64,000 nucleotides of DNA from Paragorgia papillata (taxonomy: Eukaryota; Cnidaria; Anthozoa; Scleralcyonacea; Coralliidae). The number at the start of each line of letters is the position of its first letter. Positions within the stretch are counted from its first letter, which is position 1. Location: assembly GCA_035771165.1 (NCBI GenBank), contig JAWNZC010000106.1, positions 806,001 to 870,000 of the forward strand, read 5' to 3'. Positions 22,101 to 31,615 of this stretch are shown here, in pieces. The notes beneath the pieces were generated by a model. The model saw nothing but the letters and a program-made list of their open reading frames with translations, had not been told where the DNA came from and did not search any database. Both the position numbers and the translations under genes were made by a program.

Positions 22101-24067
22101 ATATAAAGTGTGTCTACCAATTTCTCTTCAGTTTTTATGTTACGGTAGTGATACAGCATTAAAAGATTAGTTTGCACCAAATTTTCAATATCGAGTATTA
22201 AATACACTCCGTAGTTTTGACATCCAAATTATTAATAACATAATTTCTTCCATGGGCAAAAGAATAACAAATGTTAAGGAGAGGAAAGGCCAGAGATTGA
22301 AGTATTGACATATGTAGAGTAACACTAAGACGATTGGACATTAAAATATATCTTAAATAATGTCGGTATTCATTGTGTTTTTGTAATTTATATAATAAAT
22401 AGTTATCTGAACCATCCACCAAAGGTCCACCACGGTCTACCACTACAATATAACAAAATTAATATACATGCAATTCCCTTTGAAACCCATGGTAGACCGT
22501 GGTAGACCGTTGCATAAGGCGGTATATAATTGCGCAGGGGAAATTAAACCAACTGCTTATGAATAAATGCGGCTTTACAAGCATTCTATAAAAGAGGCTT
22601 AAGCTTTACATTTATTTATTGAATTATTTCAACCTCTTCCAGATTTCGCTTCGTCTAAAACGCGTGCCGCAATACGTTAATTTCTCAAATTTCCAACGAC
22701 AAGGTAGCGGGTCTTCTGTAGTTTTTGAAGCTATTAATCTTAATATAAAAATAATTATGCTCCATTAACAATTCATTGATAGTATTAGCCGGGGAAATAA
22801 TTTTTAAACTTAAATAAAATGCTCTATTACGAAATGAAATACACCGTGCTTGTTTTCCCCCAATCATAATGTCAGATATAGATTCAGTTAAAGCGGGCTC
22901 AGACATCAATCACCCAACGGCTGAAATATGAACGTCATATCTAAACAATAGTAATATTATAAATACATCTCTCTTTCAACAGTTATCCAAGTATCGAAAC
23001 CTACACTTTTTTCCATCGACAGAATGCACTTTCTCTCGCAATACTGTTCTAATGACGTAGATATTATTGAGTAACAAAGAAAGGGCCTCGTAGTAGAGCG
23101 CAATCGATACATTTTTAAATGCAAATATCTCTCTACTAATTGCACGAAACAGTATCAAATTTCACAATTTGTTTATTGACTTTAATTTACAAATAGAAAT
23201 CATATTTTAGCTGTATTTTATACAATATTAAGAAAAAAATCAGTCAAGGATAATCTTGGACAATAATGTTGTGACACCCCCTCCCCCCGATTCAATGTTG
23301 ACTGAAATGAAACAATGTTGGACTGAAGTTTCATATAACAACATTGAATCGGGAGGGAGGGGTTGACTGTTACAAGTATTATTGTCCAAGATTGTAGGTT
23401 GTTTTAGTTATTTTACTTGATAATGTTGGAAACGACATCGAAACGTCGTACTCTTTCATCGCTGACTTTTTTTTTATTAAAAGTTTTAAACTAAAATTTC
23501 TTATCAATTATCAATAATTTTTATCGTATAACGATCTTAAGTAATTGCAATTTGTATGCTACATAATACAAGCGATATTCTTCCTTTCCAGAGGATTGAA
23601 AAAGAGCCGCAAGTATATCAGTCGTATGTTGAACCAGAAGATCTAGAGGTAGGCATTCTGTCAGTGTATATTTGTTTTCCAATTCCGATATTATTTCTAT
23701 TTAATATTTATCATGTAAACAGGCTCTGTCTCTATATGACGCGAGTGCAGGAAATCTGGTATCCTGTTGTGAATCAGGTCAGATCACTGACTCATAATAA
23801 TAATAATATTAACTAACTACGGTCGAGCCTGAACTACATAGCGTTGCCGTGTGCAAACGAGTGGGTAGAACGACGGCTTCAATAGTTTTTCTACGTTACT
23901 CTTTCAAGCCTTGTCTTCTACATGCATGGCCATACTCCTCCCGGGCCACAAAGAGGGCCTGGCCACGTAGCATTAAAGCATAATTACAGTATAATTCTGA
24001 TTTTTTATGCATAGACGATCCGAGTTGTCAAGGAGAAACTCCTTCAAGAAAGGAAAAACCATACTGA
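13110..24067 (+). CDS. Candidate four-exon host gene, C-terminal part
   Basis: Four exons join without frame conflict. B: 13110-13349 (phase 0 to 0; YYEKVALLSIRCYDVVLEIE, KREEASFCLLNMILEGKK). C: 23592-23648 (0 to 0; RIEKEPQVYQSYVEPEDLE). D: 23723-23777 (0 to 1). E: 24015-24067 (DDPSCQGETPSRKEKPY, then TGA). Every border has AG/GT. B-C is a 10.2 kb intron filled with the palindromic repeat field. D and E can also be read together in another frame as a helical peptide (RVQEIWYPVVNQTIRVVKEK) ending at TGA 24084, but that frame hits a stop in C. Start exon uncertain (see 12740). Product not recognised. A hAT-type element begins 22 bases after the stop. Confidence 0.4.
13360..14579. other. Non-coding stretch with a G-rich repeat
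   Basis: No gene seen. At 14398-14500 lies a C/G-run segment with CCTCCCCCCGATTCAATGT and GAAACAATGTTGGACTG. The same segment recurs in the hairpin at 23252-23393. Confidence 0.5.
14580..15240 (-). repeat. Inverted copy of the 11030-11690 repeat block
   Basis: Reads as the reverse complement of 11030-11690 (CTCAGGCTCCTTTGGGAC, GGTTTTCACTACGTCATA, GGTTAGAACCTAACAGAATA). Together they bracket candidate exons A and B as 0.66 kb inverted repeats about 2.9 kb apart. Confidence 0.8.
15510..16760. repeat. Repeat unit (copy 2, same orientation as 11030 block)
   Basis: Left part (15520-15900; ACTTTGAATTCTGCCTTAT, CATGGTTACACCAACGCCTC, TTCTGCACGTGCGAGAATC) recurs at 20061-20410 and, more diverged, at 21510-21830. 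The right part repeats the 11030-11690 block including tandem TGACGTA units. The unit abuts the left arm of palindrome 2. Confidence 0.8.
15905..16132 (-). CDS. Short basic ORF, repeat-borne (copy 2)
   Basis: 75 codons, homologous over about 60 residues to 10805-10999 (KNLRYVRINPKSRELRKN-like region), with a different C-terminus. No domain recognised; it may only be an open frame in a repeat. Confidence 0.2.
   Translation of the reverse strand: MKEDRMRNHFEKLNLRYVRINPKSRELRKNVLAHSNEKLIYDYYIRYLVRFCCVYTYRNRMKLKRVALNGSESLL
16786..17083 (+). pseudogene. HPSQ-type protein, C-terminal half, left arm of palindrome 2
   Basis: Encodes NVDERIWIEFNEAMQALKL, then DDSPNILSISVLFS and YEEYLLEKSR, ending KSNLN and TAA at 17081. 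An in-frame TGA (in CTGACCATTAAAG, near 16947) replaces the Cys codon of FSCPLK. The Cys/His half is missing, cut at the palindrome border. Confidence 0.6.
17333..17803 (-). CDS. C2H2 zinc-finger-like small protein (left copy)
   Basis: 156 codons from ATG 17803 to the stop at 17333. The N-terminus carries SNAFCHCSSKQ, then CPVFGCGSTNLARLANHLGQ followed by VHH. That is a C-x4-C ... H-x4-H arrangement like a degenerate C2H2 finger. A coiled-coil-like stretch (ALKSIIRRQEEMATNFNNYL) and a basic Lys/Arg region (GKNRKISKFAIK) follow, ending in a short acidic helix with ALEETVNAGQFI. Likely a small nuclear DNA- or RNA-binding protein; the specific family is unknown. Repeated GGCC(T)AAACG motifs lie just upstream (17822-17885). 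This is the more complete of the two copies. Confidence 0.55.
   Translation of the reverse strand: MSNAFCHCSSKQLNMGHTRRNCPVFGCGSTNLARLANHLGQVHHMDNKECAKWLKWIKIGICVPLQSKETIADSTELNMEKALKSIIRRQEEMATNFNNYLREQQGESVNNKQGKNRKISKFAIKSEQCFENRETNDIYKKWVRALEETVNAGQFI
18170..18390. repeat. TACTCATGAG/ACTCACGAG cluster, centre of palindrome 2
   Basis: Some 20 degenerate copies of a self-complementary decamer with CATTTA spacers span the axis of symmetry (18295/18296). It is flanked on both sides by inverted copies of TTTAGATTTCGTCAAATGAA and AATTCTTATAATTGGTGTCA. It separates the two divergent C2H2 genes, so it could include a bidirectional promoter. Confidence 0.85.
18296..19784. repeat. Palindrome 2, right arm
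   Basis: Reverse complement of 16781-18295. Small differences include an in-frame 9-bp deletion and a 4-bp deletion in the C2H2 gene, and a Cys codon intact here where the left HPSQ copy has TGA. A part of this arm (TTTAGATTTCATCAAGCG to ATGCTGGATTTAAATAAAG) is repeated once more at 19870-20040. Confidence 0.93.
18764..19189 (+). CDS. C2H2 zinc-finger-like small protein (right copy, shortened)
   Basis: From ATG 18764 (MSNAFCHCSSKQ) it is nearly identical to the left copy but lacks three residues (left copy WLKWIKIG, here WSKIG). It ends early after KKWVR because a 4-bp deletion near 19187 brings in TAG, losing the last 12 or so residues of the left copy. The Cys/His finger residues are all present (CPVFGC, NHLDQVHH). 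The frame is open further upstream to 18599, but the GGCCTAAACG repeat region there looks non-coding and the shared ATG fits both copies. Confidence 0.5.
   Translation: MSNAFCHCSSKQLNMGRTRRNCPVFGCGSTNLARLANHLDQVHHMDNKECAKWSKIGICVPLQSKETIADSTELNMEKTLKSIIRRQEEMATNFNNYLREQQGESVNNKQCKKRKISKFPIKSEQCFENRETNDIYKKWVR
19471..19790 (-). pseudogene. HPSQ-type protein, C-terminal half, right arm of palindrome 2
   Basis: Open on the minus strand from about 19790 (SCYEETRTNVDERIWIEF) to TAA at 19471, ending with YEEYLLEKSR and TTKSNLN. The Cys of FSCPLK is intact. It shows the correct in-frame connection between the two halves of this protein family, WRSCYEETRT-like. The N-terminal Cys/His half is absent. 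Confidence 0.55.
19800..20890. repeat. Repeat field: partial arm copy plus 15510-type unit
   Basis: 19870-20040 repeats the inner arm of palindrome 2. 20061-20880 repeats the 15510-16330 unit, including TTCTGAGCTCACGGCTTTTC and AGGTTCTAACCCTAATATAA. A short triplication of AAAAGCGAACCAAATATC lies at 20475-20570. Confidence 0.75.
20942..21424 (-). pseudogene. Divergent HPSQ-type Cys/His protein with one in-frame stop
   Basis: The frame runs from ATG 21424 (MDTRRSRNRKCEARGNQ) through LCEENCCGCKIYHPSQRQH and WELY, then TGA at 21176-21178. It continues in the same frame (KDAIVFVNDKRLIWDEFIEA ... YLSYWRECNK) to TGA at 20942. Its length (about 160 codons), single frame and matching domain order make this the best model for the whole family: an N-terminal Cys/His knuckle plus a helical C-terminal domain. 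The TGA may be a mutation or a readthrough site. It is clearly diverged from the copies at 4612, 8035, 16786 and 19471, so the family has at least two lineages here. Confidence 0.6.
21480..22120. repeat. Most diverged copy of the 15510-type repeat unit
   Basis: Contains recognisable TTCTGCACCTGCGAGAATC, GGTTTAGTTAGGAATGATT and AGGTTCTAACCTTAATATAA blocks. It marks the right limit of the 4-22 kb repeat field. Confidence 0.7.
22121..23591. other. Intronic stretch with two small inverted repeats
   Basis: No gene seen. 22424-22446 and 22489-22510 carry inverted GGTAGACCGTGGTAGACC copies. 23252-23393 is a hairpin described separately. Confidence 0.45.
23252..23393. repeat. Hairpin with C-run/G-run arms
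   Basis: AATCTTGGACAATAATGTTG followed by a C-run and CGATTCAATGTTG on the left; the reverse complement on the right ends TATTATTGTCCAAGATT. It shares its core with 14398-14500, so this is a dispersed MITE-like family. Confidence 0.85.
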
Positions 24068-24588
24068 TTTAAAAGTCATACGATGAGGTCAGGGGCGGAT
24101 TTAACGTTAGCCAAATAAGTCCTACCACTAAGGTAAAAAAATCCGGAAGAAAAAATAATTATCGTATCGTTCTTCCCTCAGTCTCGAGATCGCCGAGATA
24201 ATCGACTAGGTGAGACCGCCGACCGGCATGTTAACCCGCGTCGCGCGGTTTACTTTGTTCTTTCTCGACGGATTTGAGGCTATTGTATCAGCCGCTGTGA
24301 TTGGTTGAATTTATAAATTAGCCTTTATAGCGATCTGTGATTGGTTTGCCGGGTGTTCGCCGGATTTCTTTGTCTTTCTCGACGGATTTAGACCCCTTGT
24401 ATCGCCCTTTCTGATTGACTTAATTTTTCAATAGCTCTTTATGAAGAGCACGGATTGGTTTAGCGGCGTTTTACTTTGTAGTTCTCGACTGATTTGTGGA
24501 CTGATCAGTGGCGATTCTGACTAACTTGCGTTGGTCTGGTCGTATATTTATTTACTACAAGGCACAAGCGGATTCTTTCGTTTCGAAC

Positions 24589-24807
24589 ATGGCTTTGCCT
24601 AATACAAACGTAATAGATCTTGATGTACTCGCTTTGAAGGACAACGACGAGATTGTGTTGCGAGAGATTTATAAAACGGGAAGTTTAATACCGTCGACTC
24701 TCGGACTCGAGGGTCAACAAGCGAAGGATGCTTTGCGAAAGCCGAGCATTTTACCAAGATTGGCAAGACGCTTCAAAGGAATTTTGGCACTGAGATATAC
24801 GTGGTAA
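24589..24807 (+). CDS. First-exon-like ORF inside hAT element 2
   Basis: ATG at 24589 opens MALPNTNVIDLDVLALK and runs through QAKDALRKPSILPRLARRFK to a stop at 24805, with a possible donor (CGTG|GTAATA) just before it. It occupies the same position as the 9179 ORF in element 1, with no obvious sequence identity. Function unknown. Confidence 0.35.
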   Translation: MALPNTNVIDLDVLALKDNDEIVLREIYKTGSLIPSTLGLEGQQAKDALRKPSILPRLARRFKGILALRYTW

Positions 24808-25299
24808 TATATGCCAACAATGACCTCGTCCTGCTCCCAAGTAAGCAGATTTTTCTCCCTTAATTATTTTCTAGCTATTTATAAATATTTAATACGACAT
24901 TAACAACCTTCGCCACGATTGAGACCACATGGCATGTCTTCAAATGAAAGGTGACCTTTATTATTGTTAGAATCTTATTTATTAATATATTTCTAGCTGT
25001 CCTTTCTTTCCTAGTCTTAATATCTACGTGTTTGTAGCGCAAGTAGCTCAAATTCATGCAGGGTTTCCCCTTCTAATTCTTGTATTTGTTAATGGTTTGA
25101 AAACTTAATTGAAACATGTCATCACCTTATTTATATTAATGTGCTTTTGAGACTAGCATTGTAGCAAAGAGTAGCAAAGAATTGAAATACAAGCTAAAAG
25201 AATTTGTCAAGATTGGATAATGTAGACTACTTCATAAATTCATAAAATAGATAGTGAGGTCTGGCAATCATATTCATGTTATTTTATGTGAGGCCATAG

Positions 25300-25622
25300 T
25301 TAGGGCCTGTTTGGTTTTCAAGGTAGGGTTACCCCTGGGTCAACTCCATTAGATGTGGTTACCAAGCACTAATGATAAGAAGCCTGGTACAAGTAAAAAG
25401 TTGTCCTGGGTAGGCGAGTTTAACCCTACCAGCTACTAGAATAACCCTAGTGTGGTGATAGGGCTATCCTAGCACCCGGGTTACCCTAGTGTCCTTGTAA
25501 ATACAAAAAAAAAAAACCAACAGGAAATGTATGAGACCTACATGTAGGGTAACCAGCATGCTAGAGTAACCCAGTGGTGGCTAAGGTAACCCTACTGTAC
25601 CTCCTTGTAAACAAGCCCTTAG
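25300..25622. mobile_element. MITE nested in hAT element 2
   Basis: Left end TTAGGGCCTGTTTGGTTTTC and right end with CCTTGTAAACAAGCCCTTA are imperfect inverted repeats. The body repeats GGGTTACC/GGTAACCC motifs in both orientations, giving a highly folded structure. No coding capacity. Confidence 0.65.
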
Positions 25623-26327
25623 TATAGAGACTGAGTCAGGCCTACAACATTTTTTAATTTGACATAGTATTTAAATGTTTTAGGTCTGAGGCATCTGGGA
25701 ATTGCCTATACAGCTCTGTTTTGAGCTCCTGCATAGAGTGAAATGGTCCAACCTGCAGTATGGTTATCAGTTACATATAAAATATTTGAAGCCATGAATC
25801 AGACTTATTAAATATTTGAAGTAGATGTATTGTATCTGTTGTTTATTTCTTGGTTAAAATAATTAAATCTGCTATTTCAATTACTGTAACATATAAATTG
25901 TAAAATTGTTTCTCAAATGAAATATAAAAATGAAACAATTTCCATTTGGACAAAATAATTTTTGGACATGATGGTACTTAGAAAATGCAAATTTTCCTCA
26001 CTGTAGTCCCCTCAGAATGCAGAAAAAGCATTTCAGACCCAAAATTTAAAAATTTTCTGGGGAGCATGACCCCCCCCCCCCGCCCACTCCCCCTAGAACC
26101 CAAATAGTTTGGACTAAGGTGACAAAAATCCTAGATCCGCCCCTGGACATAATACCTTGTATCTACCACATGCAATATCCAATTGTATATTTGTCGAATG
26201 TTAATAACGCTATTAAAATTAGTTTTTTTGTTTGTTTCTATTTCTTAAAATAATTAACTTATTTTGAATAATCGATTGACAGCGAGATTCCGGCTAACAA
26301 GCGGGTCTTCGGTGGAACTCCCCGCTC

Positions 26328-26331
<4 letters not shown>

Positions 26332-26366
<35 letters not shown>

Positions 26367-26374
26367 GTATACGT
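26332..26374. repeat. (TA)n with TACG microsatellite
   Basis: Pure TA run followed by CGTATACGTATACG. Simple repeat. Confidence 0.9.
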
Positions 26375-26851
26375 ATACGGGCCACAATTTCGTAGCAATG
26401 CCGTTTAGATTTTAGGACAGCGGACGAAATGAGGCATGTTTTGACTTTGTCTATTTTTTGCACCATGTTTGGCTAGAGGGAGCTGGGAGTAAGTTGGGAC
26501 AAAAAGGAAATTATTAACAAAATTGTAAATAAGAACTCTTGTCTATAATGACATATATGCGTGAAAGGGGAGACGTGTGCCCCAACAGTTTGGATCTCGC
26601 CTGCATGCAGTCTACGTTTCTCTTGGACCAATGAGTCATGGCCCTTGGGACGTGCATGGGGTTTGAAATATCAAGATACTTTGTCCCAGAGATATTTGAC
26701 TCGTGCGCTTTAGGCACAAGACGTCACAAATTATGAGATTTGATGAAAACATCTTGAATTTTTTAAACTGTATATACTTTAGTATGATGACCTGTTAAAG
26801 CAATAAACTAATTTTGGTTGCATATGAATTTTGCTTTACTTTTTGATGTAG

Positions 26852-26962
26852 ATGATTGTTCAATACAAGGAGTTGCAAGCAGAAGTGAAAAAGATGAAGG
26901 AAAAAATATCAGTTCTTCAACGAATAACAAAAATGCAAAGAGAACGACTAAAAGAGATTTAA
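26852..26962 (+). CDS. Candidate terminal coiled-coil exon
   Basis: After a good acceptor (TTTTGATGTAG) a 36-codon frame encodes YKELQAEVKKMKEKISVLQ and ITKMQRERLKEI, a strongly charged heptad-like helix, then TAA. AATAAA occurs downstream near 27006. It could be an alternative last exon of the following coiled-coil gene or of the gene ending at 24067. Its phase does not settle which. Confidence 0.4.
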   Translation: MIVQYKELQAEVKKMKEKISVLQRITKMQRERLKEI

Positions 26963-27124
26963 TTCTTTAAATTAAATGCTTGCATGGTGACTTCATGTTG
27001 TAAGCAATAAATAATAAACGTATTAAGAGTATTTTTTTCGTATATTAAGTGTTGCATCAAATTACTATAGTTCATGTCAGATGCGTGTTTAGACGATTAA
27101 CTTGGTTTTTGGTGTAATTTATAG

Positions 27125-29335
27125 GCAGCAGAAGAAAGAAGGGACAAAGACGGGTTTGTTGGAGGTGTTTTAGAGGATGAACATCGATTTATGGTTGACA
27201 CAAATAAGGTATGACATCCCTGATTTTGCTGTTTCTGTTTACAAAATAGCTATGATTTATAAAGATAAAAAGACAATTTATCATAAAGTGAACGATACAA
27301 TCGACAAAGTAAAAGTGTACTAGTAAAAGTCTAAAGAGTACACGTGTAAAGTAATCTGGTTTAGCCATTGTGAGCCACCGTATAATGCTAATTTTCAACT
27401 ATTTGAACAGGAACTAGGAGAACTTCGGGTGGAAAATATTAACTTACGGAGAAAAATAGAAGAATGCACGAAAGAACTGATGAGTGAACAATCAGATATG
27501 TATTTTATGTTACATCATTTCCTAGATGTATTTTATGCCTATTTTTTTCAACTGTAGAGATTCAGTTCAAGTCGTGAGACATCATTCTGCCTATAGGTGG
27601 TTTTCACTCTGATGTCACAAAATTCTAGAATATATACAAATTATAAAACCTATAAAGCTAGTTATTTTTATGTAATTTGTAGATCGTTATTTCGATAAGT
27701 CAATACAGGTGTTCCAGTCGGTGTACTGCTGACGTTAACATAATGTTTAAAGTAGTTCTCTTATGAAAATATTGTTGGTAATGTTTTTGCATAATCTTAA
27801 AGATATTATGATAGTTGGTAATTGTGCAAAATTTCATTTAGAAATTCCAAAAAATAAAGTTGTATTTTACGTGCGAAGTTTGTATTTTGGAGCGCCGCCA
27901 TTAAATTGGCCGTGTTTGAAAAGAATAAATCGAGGAAGCTTATGACGTCATAGACTCAACAAAAACAAAAGATTGTTGTTGTCAACAAAGGTCATTCTTG
28001 TTATTGAGTCTATGGCGTCATAAGCTTTCTCGACTCATTCTTCTTAATCTCGGTCACTTTAATGGTGGCGCTCCAAAATACAAACTTCACACCTAAAATA
28101 TCACCGTTTCTTCAACGAATTTGAAATTAAACTTTGCACGATTACTAACAACCATATCCTCTTTAGGATTATGCAAAAACATTGCCAACAATATTTTCAT
28201 CAGAGAATCACTTTAAATGTCATTAAATTCCGCTTTCTACACACAACTGGACGTATACGTACAAGAATTGGTTGAACTTTAGAATTTATTTTTAATTCCA
28301 TCTGATATACAATCTGAAGATTCTGATTGAAAGATCTGAAGATTCTGATATATTTCTTTACCTAATTAGCGCCTGTTACATTGGTGCGCAAATACATGGC
28401 GGGGGGGAAAACAACTACTAAAGCGTAACCAACTTTTGCACCTCACGAAGTGGCTTTTTTTTAATGACATTAAAAAATGTAATATGCTGACTTTAATAAT
28501 AACGATGTAAAAATTCTGTAACTTAACTACAATACCTGTTTGAGTTGAAATTAAAAATTAAATAGTTGAAATTAAATACAGACTAGCTCGTAATATATAA
28601 CAAACTGTAAATTATATAAAATAGCTAGTTTCATAGGTTTTATAATTTGTATTCTATAATTTTGTCAGAGTGAAAACCTGACGTATTACAAGGTATCGAC
28701 GGTTTAGAAGTACTTTGTGTGGTGACATTTTAATATCCAAGTGCCGTGGTGGTTGAGTTCTAAACAAATACTAATTGTTTAGTTAATTTAATTTTCTCAA
28801 GGGCGATAATTATGAAAATGTGCAATCAGGGCAAGCATGTTTCTTTTATCGGCATTCTTTAAAATTGCCTAAAATCGAAAAATACATATCACATTACATC
28901 ATAAAGTTTCTGTTTGATGACATTTATTTGAAATTGAAACATTATAAAAATATTGGTGTTTGCACGTTTCATTCAAATATACAATGGTATTTTATTATTT
29001 AACTGTTTTAAAAATACACCAAAATGCAATTATTATTTTAAATTCTCTATGTGAAAGCACACGCCCACAACAAATGTTTGCTACGGTCGCACCTTTGCTA
29101 ATCAAATATAAATACACAAATTAACATAGGATGTTGAGGATCACAGTTCGCCAACAAATTCCTATCATCAAAAAAATGAGGGAAAATAAGCAAGTGCGCA
29201 ACATTGCCAAATTAAAGGTACAGTTATGAAATTATGCATTTGCTCATTGTGTTATTTCTTTCAACTAACCATATGCTTATATTTCCTGTTTGCTTGACTC
29301 GTCAGCTCCATGTCAAAAGAGAGAGAAGGCATTAA
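27125..29335 (+). CDS. Small coiled-coil protein gene, four exons (5' end unknown)
   Basis: Exons with matched phases: 27125-27208 (EDEHRFMVDTNK; 0-0), 27411-27499 (ELGELRVENINLRRKIEECT; 0-2), 29130-29217 (completing Met, then LRITVRQQIPIIKKMRENKQ; 2-0) and 29306-29335 (LHVKRERRH then TAA). All borders have AG/GT. AATAAA occurs near 29435. The product is rich in Glu/Lys/Arg heptads and ends in a basic tail; it looks like a cytoskeletal or ciliary coiled-coil protein, but I cannot name it. The intron 27500-29129 contains a fold-back MITE. The 5' exon may be shared with the exon at 26852 or lie further upstream. Confidence 0.5.
27749..28214. mobile_element. Fold-back MITE
   Basis: Two arms of about 200 bp in inverted orientation: AAAGTAGTTCTCTTATGAAA ... 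TTTTGGAGCGCCGCCATTAA and TTTAATGGTGGCGCTCCAAAA ... GAGAATCACTTT, around a GACTCAACAA/TTGAGTC loop. Arms diverge at about one base in eight. No coding capacity. Confidence 0.85.
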
Positions 29336-29439
29336 TAGTTTACCACTCATGACTATTTTTGGAGAAGTCAAAGTAAGAACGACGTACATTGTCATTTCGC
29401 AGCATTACATGTCTTAACCTGTGCAAAATTAAACTAATA

Positions 29440-29482
29440 AATCTAGTGGCTAAGAATGTGTACTAGTTTTTAAATTTATATT

Positions 29483-29516
<34 letters not shown>

Positions 29517-31615
29517 CAATGATGTGAATTAAGATCCGGTTAACACTAGTAAGAGGAAAAGCTTCCGGACTCGTAACAAATCCGAAACGTTTTGGTGCCA
29601 AATTTGTTTTGCCGTTTACACACAAGAGAGGGAGTAAATCCGGAATAAAAACTTCCCGGTATTGTAGATTTTGAATCCAGAAAAAAAAGTGGCAATATTG
29701 TATCCGAATATTTTTGAATCCAAAACAATACACAGTGTGAACGGTTGTTCCGGATACTGTTGTGTAAACGCCTAACAAATCCAAATATGGGTACGAAGTA
29801 AATCCGAAAACATTTACGAATCTGGAAAATTTGCTATTAGGGCCCCAAATTGTCTGTTATTAATTACAAACACGATTTCTTTGCATTATAATCAACAGGA
29901 AATGACGGTGGTTTCAGATCTATCTGAAGTAACTTAACAGGAAGAAATAATACCAGAAAATAATGTAACTCAAAATCTATTTTTCAGTTGCTTTAAAAAG
30001 TGGGCGTGAAGGCTTTTAACTGGGGCTGACGTTTCGGCACAATAACCAGCAAACGCAATTCTTTCAATTTACTGTGTGTTTTTTGTTTTCTGTGTTTTAC
30101 TGGAAACTAAAAGAATCGAAGGAGCCTAGAAATTTGCGTCGTTGCAAATAAAGGAAGGAAGAGAAAGAGGAGAAAAACGGGAGGGATAAAGGGTGCATGC
30201 TGAGTATAAATTACAAAAAAAATACATGACTGTATATAACACTAATTATAATAATTTTATCGGGCATTGTGGTGTATTTTGGCGGGCTAAAATATATTTT
30301 AGCCCGCTGATTTGAGCCTATCAGTCATAACAGTACAAGTCACTATTGGTTTGTTGTTTATAGAATTGTATGCTTTTCTTGTCAATACTTGGAAGGAGTG
30401 GCTTAAACCGGAAATCCAATTAGGGGCACTTCCGGAAAATTCCAAAGTCTCCAAAACCGTTTTTTCCAAAAAAATAACGGTTTTTGAAGAAAATGTTTGT
30501 GTCACCCGAGGCCAACCTTCTTCAAAATTCTTAGAATGTTCTAAAATGCAAATTCTGGAAAAAAAATTTTATATTTTTTAAAATTTTAAATAAACCTGAT
30601 CGATCGGTCTAAGGCTTACGGCATCGCATGTATTTCAACATTCTAAACAACTATTCGTATAATAATTAATTAAAGAAAATGTGTTTTTTTTAAGATTTTT
30701 TTTTTCTTTCCATTTTGTGGTTGAAACACCACATTTTTTGGTGTGACGTCCATTAAACCTGCAGAATCGGGCAGAGCTCGACAGTGTCTTTGCAACGATG
30801 TGTTCGCCGGAGCTATACGATCAATAATAGCAAATAAGTTAGGGATTTTCGCTGCCACGCCCACAATTTTGACTATTACATCACAAAACCTGAGAATTCA
30901 GGCTGAGCAGTCACGTCGTGAGCTTTCCAACGATATAAAACTTTTTGCAAAAAAATGAAATGAAATTTTAAATTTTTGCCAACTCTGAAGGCTTGCCACG
31001 CCCACATTTTTCCATGTATACAAAATTTTCTTAGTAATTCCTAAACTGCTCGTCTCAGGCTATAACATTCTAGGCTATAATAACCGTTCTAAAAGTGAAG
31101 GTATTCTACTTTAAATTAGGGTCAAATATGGGATATGTCACCCCAATTATTTCATCACCGTTTTAATTAAAGTACCCCTGCGCTAAAGCATACCCCTAAT
31201 GGCTTCCTCCACAAAAAAATCGATATACTACTATCTCCAGGCCTCTGGCGGCAAAAACCCAAAACAGTTTTTTACCCCTAAACGTATTTCTTTTCAATAT
31301 TTTACTTCGAAACGTTTGGAGTATAACAAGCTTCCAATTGTACATCACGTGGCCAAAGGAATTCTCGGCATTTTAAATTCTCGGAATTCCAGGAAAAAAA
31401 TAATTTTGAAAATTGACAAAATCTTTTTTTTTTTTTTTTTTTTGTGTTGTTTTTGTGTTGTTTTTGTGTAGTAGTATAGCCCTCTCAAAGATCTTGCAAC
31501 GTGGAAATTTTGGAGTTGTATACTGTTCTTGCAAAGAAACTAGAGCGAAATAAAATAAATCCTTAAAAATGGCTCTAACGGCTCTGCGCATGCGCAAAAA
31601 ATTCTGAGTGCGTCG
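29440..31615. other. Non-coding stretch with simple repeats and a 26-bp palindrome
   Basis: Contains (TA)n at 29486-29516, a MITE-like segment at about 29535-29790 with CCGTTTACACAC and GTGTGAACGG ends, the perfect palindrome at 30282-30307, and a poly-T/TTTTTGTGT run (31421-31470). No gene recognised. Confidence 0.45.
30282..30307. repeat. Perfect 26-bp palindrome
   Basis: GCGGGCTAAAATA followed immediately by its exact reverse complement, with no loop. Confidence 0.95.

Larger units (their letters stand above)
24090..26145 (+). mobile_element. Second hAT-type element (CAGGGGCGGAT ends)
   Basis: Left end CAGGGGCGGATTTAACG; right end reads CCTAGATCCGCCCCTG. These are the same termini as the element at 8612, but the flanking 8-mers (GATGAGGT and GACATAAT) do not match, so the target duplication has decayed or the ends come from different copies. 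As in element 1, ATTGG boxes (24296-24460) precede a short first-exon-like ORF. A further MITE (25300-25622) is nested in it, and a C-run precedes the right end. No transposase seen. Confidence 0.8.

Noticed and set aside
4612..22120. CRISPR-like array from the repeated decamers
   Set aside because: The TACTCATGAG units are contiguous and degenerate, without unique spacers, in eukaryotic DNA.
26251..26470. Minus-strand ORF with RIYIYIYIY run
   Set aside because: Generated by the (TA)n tract.
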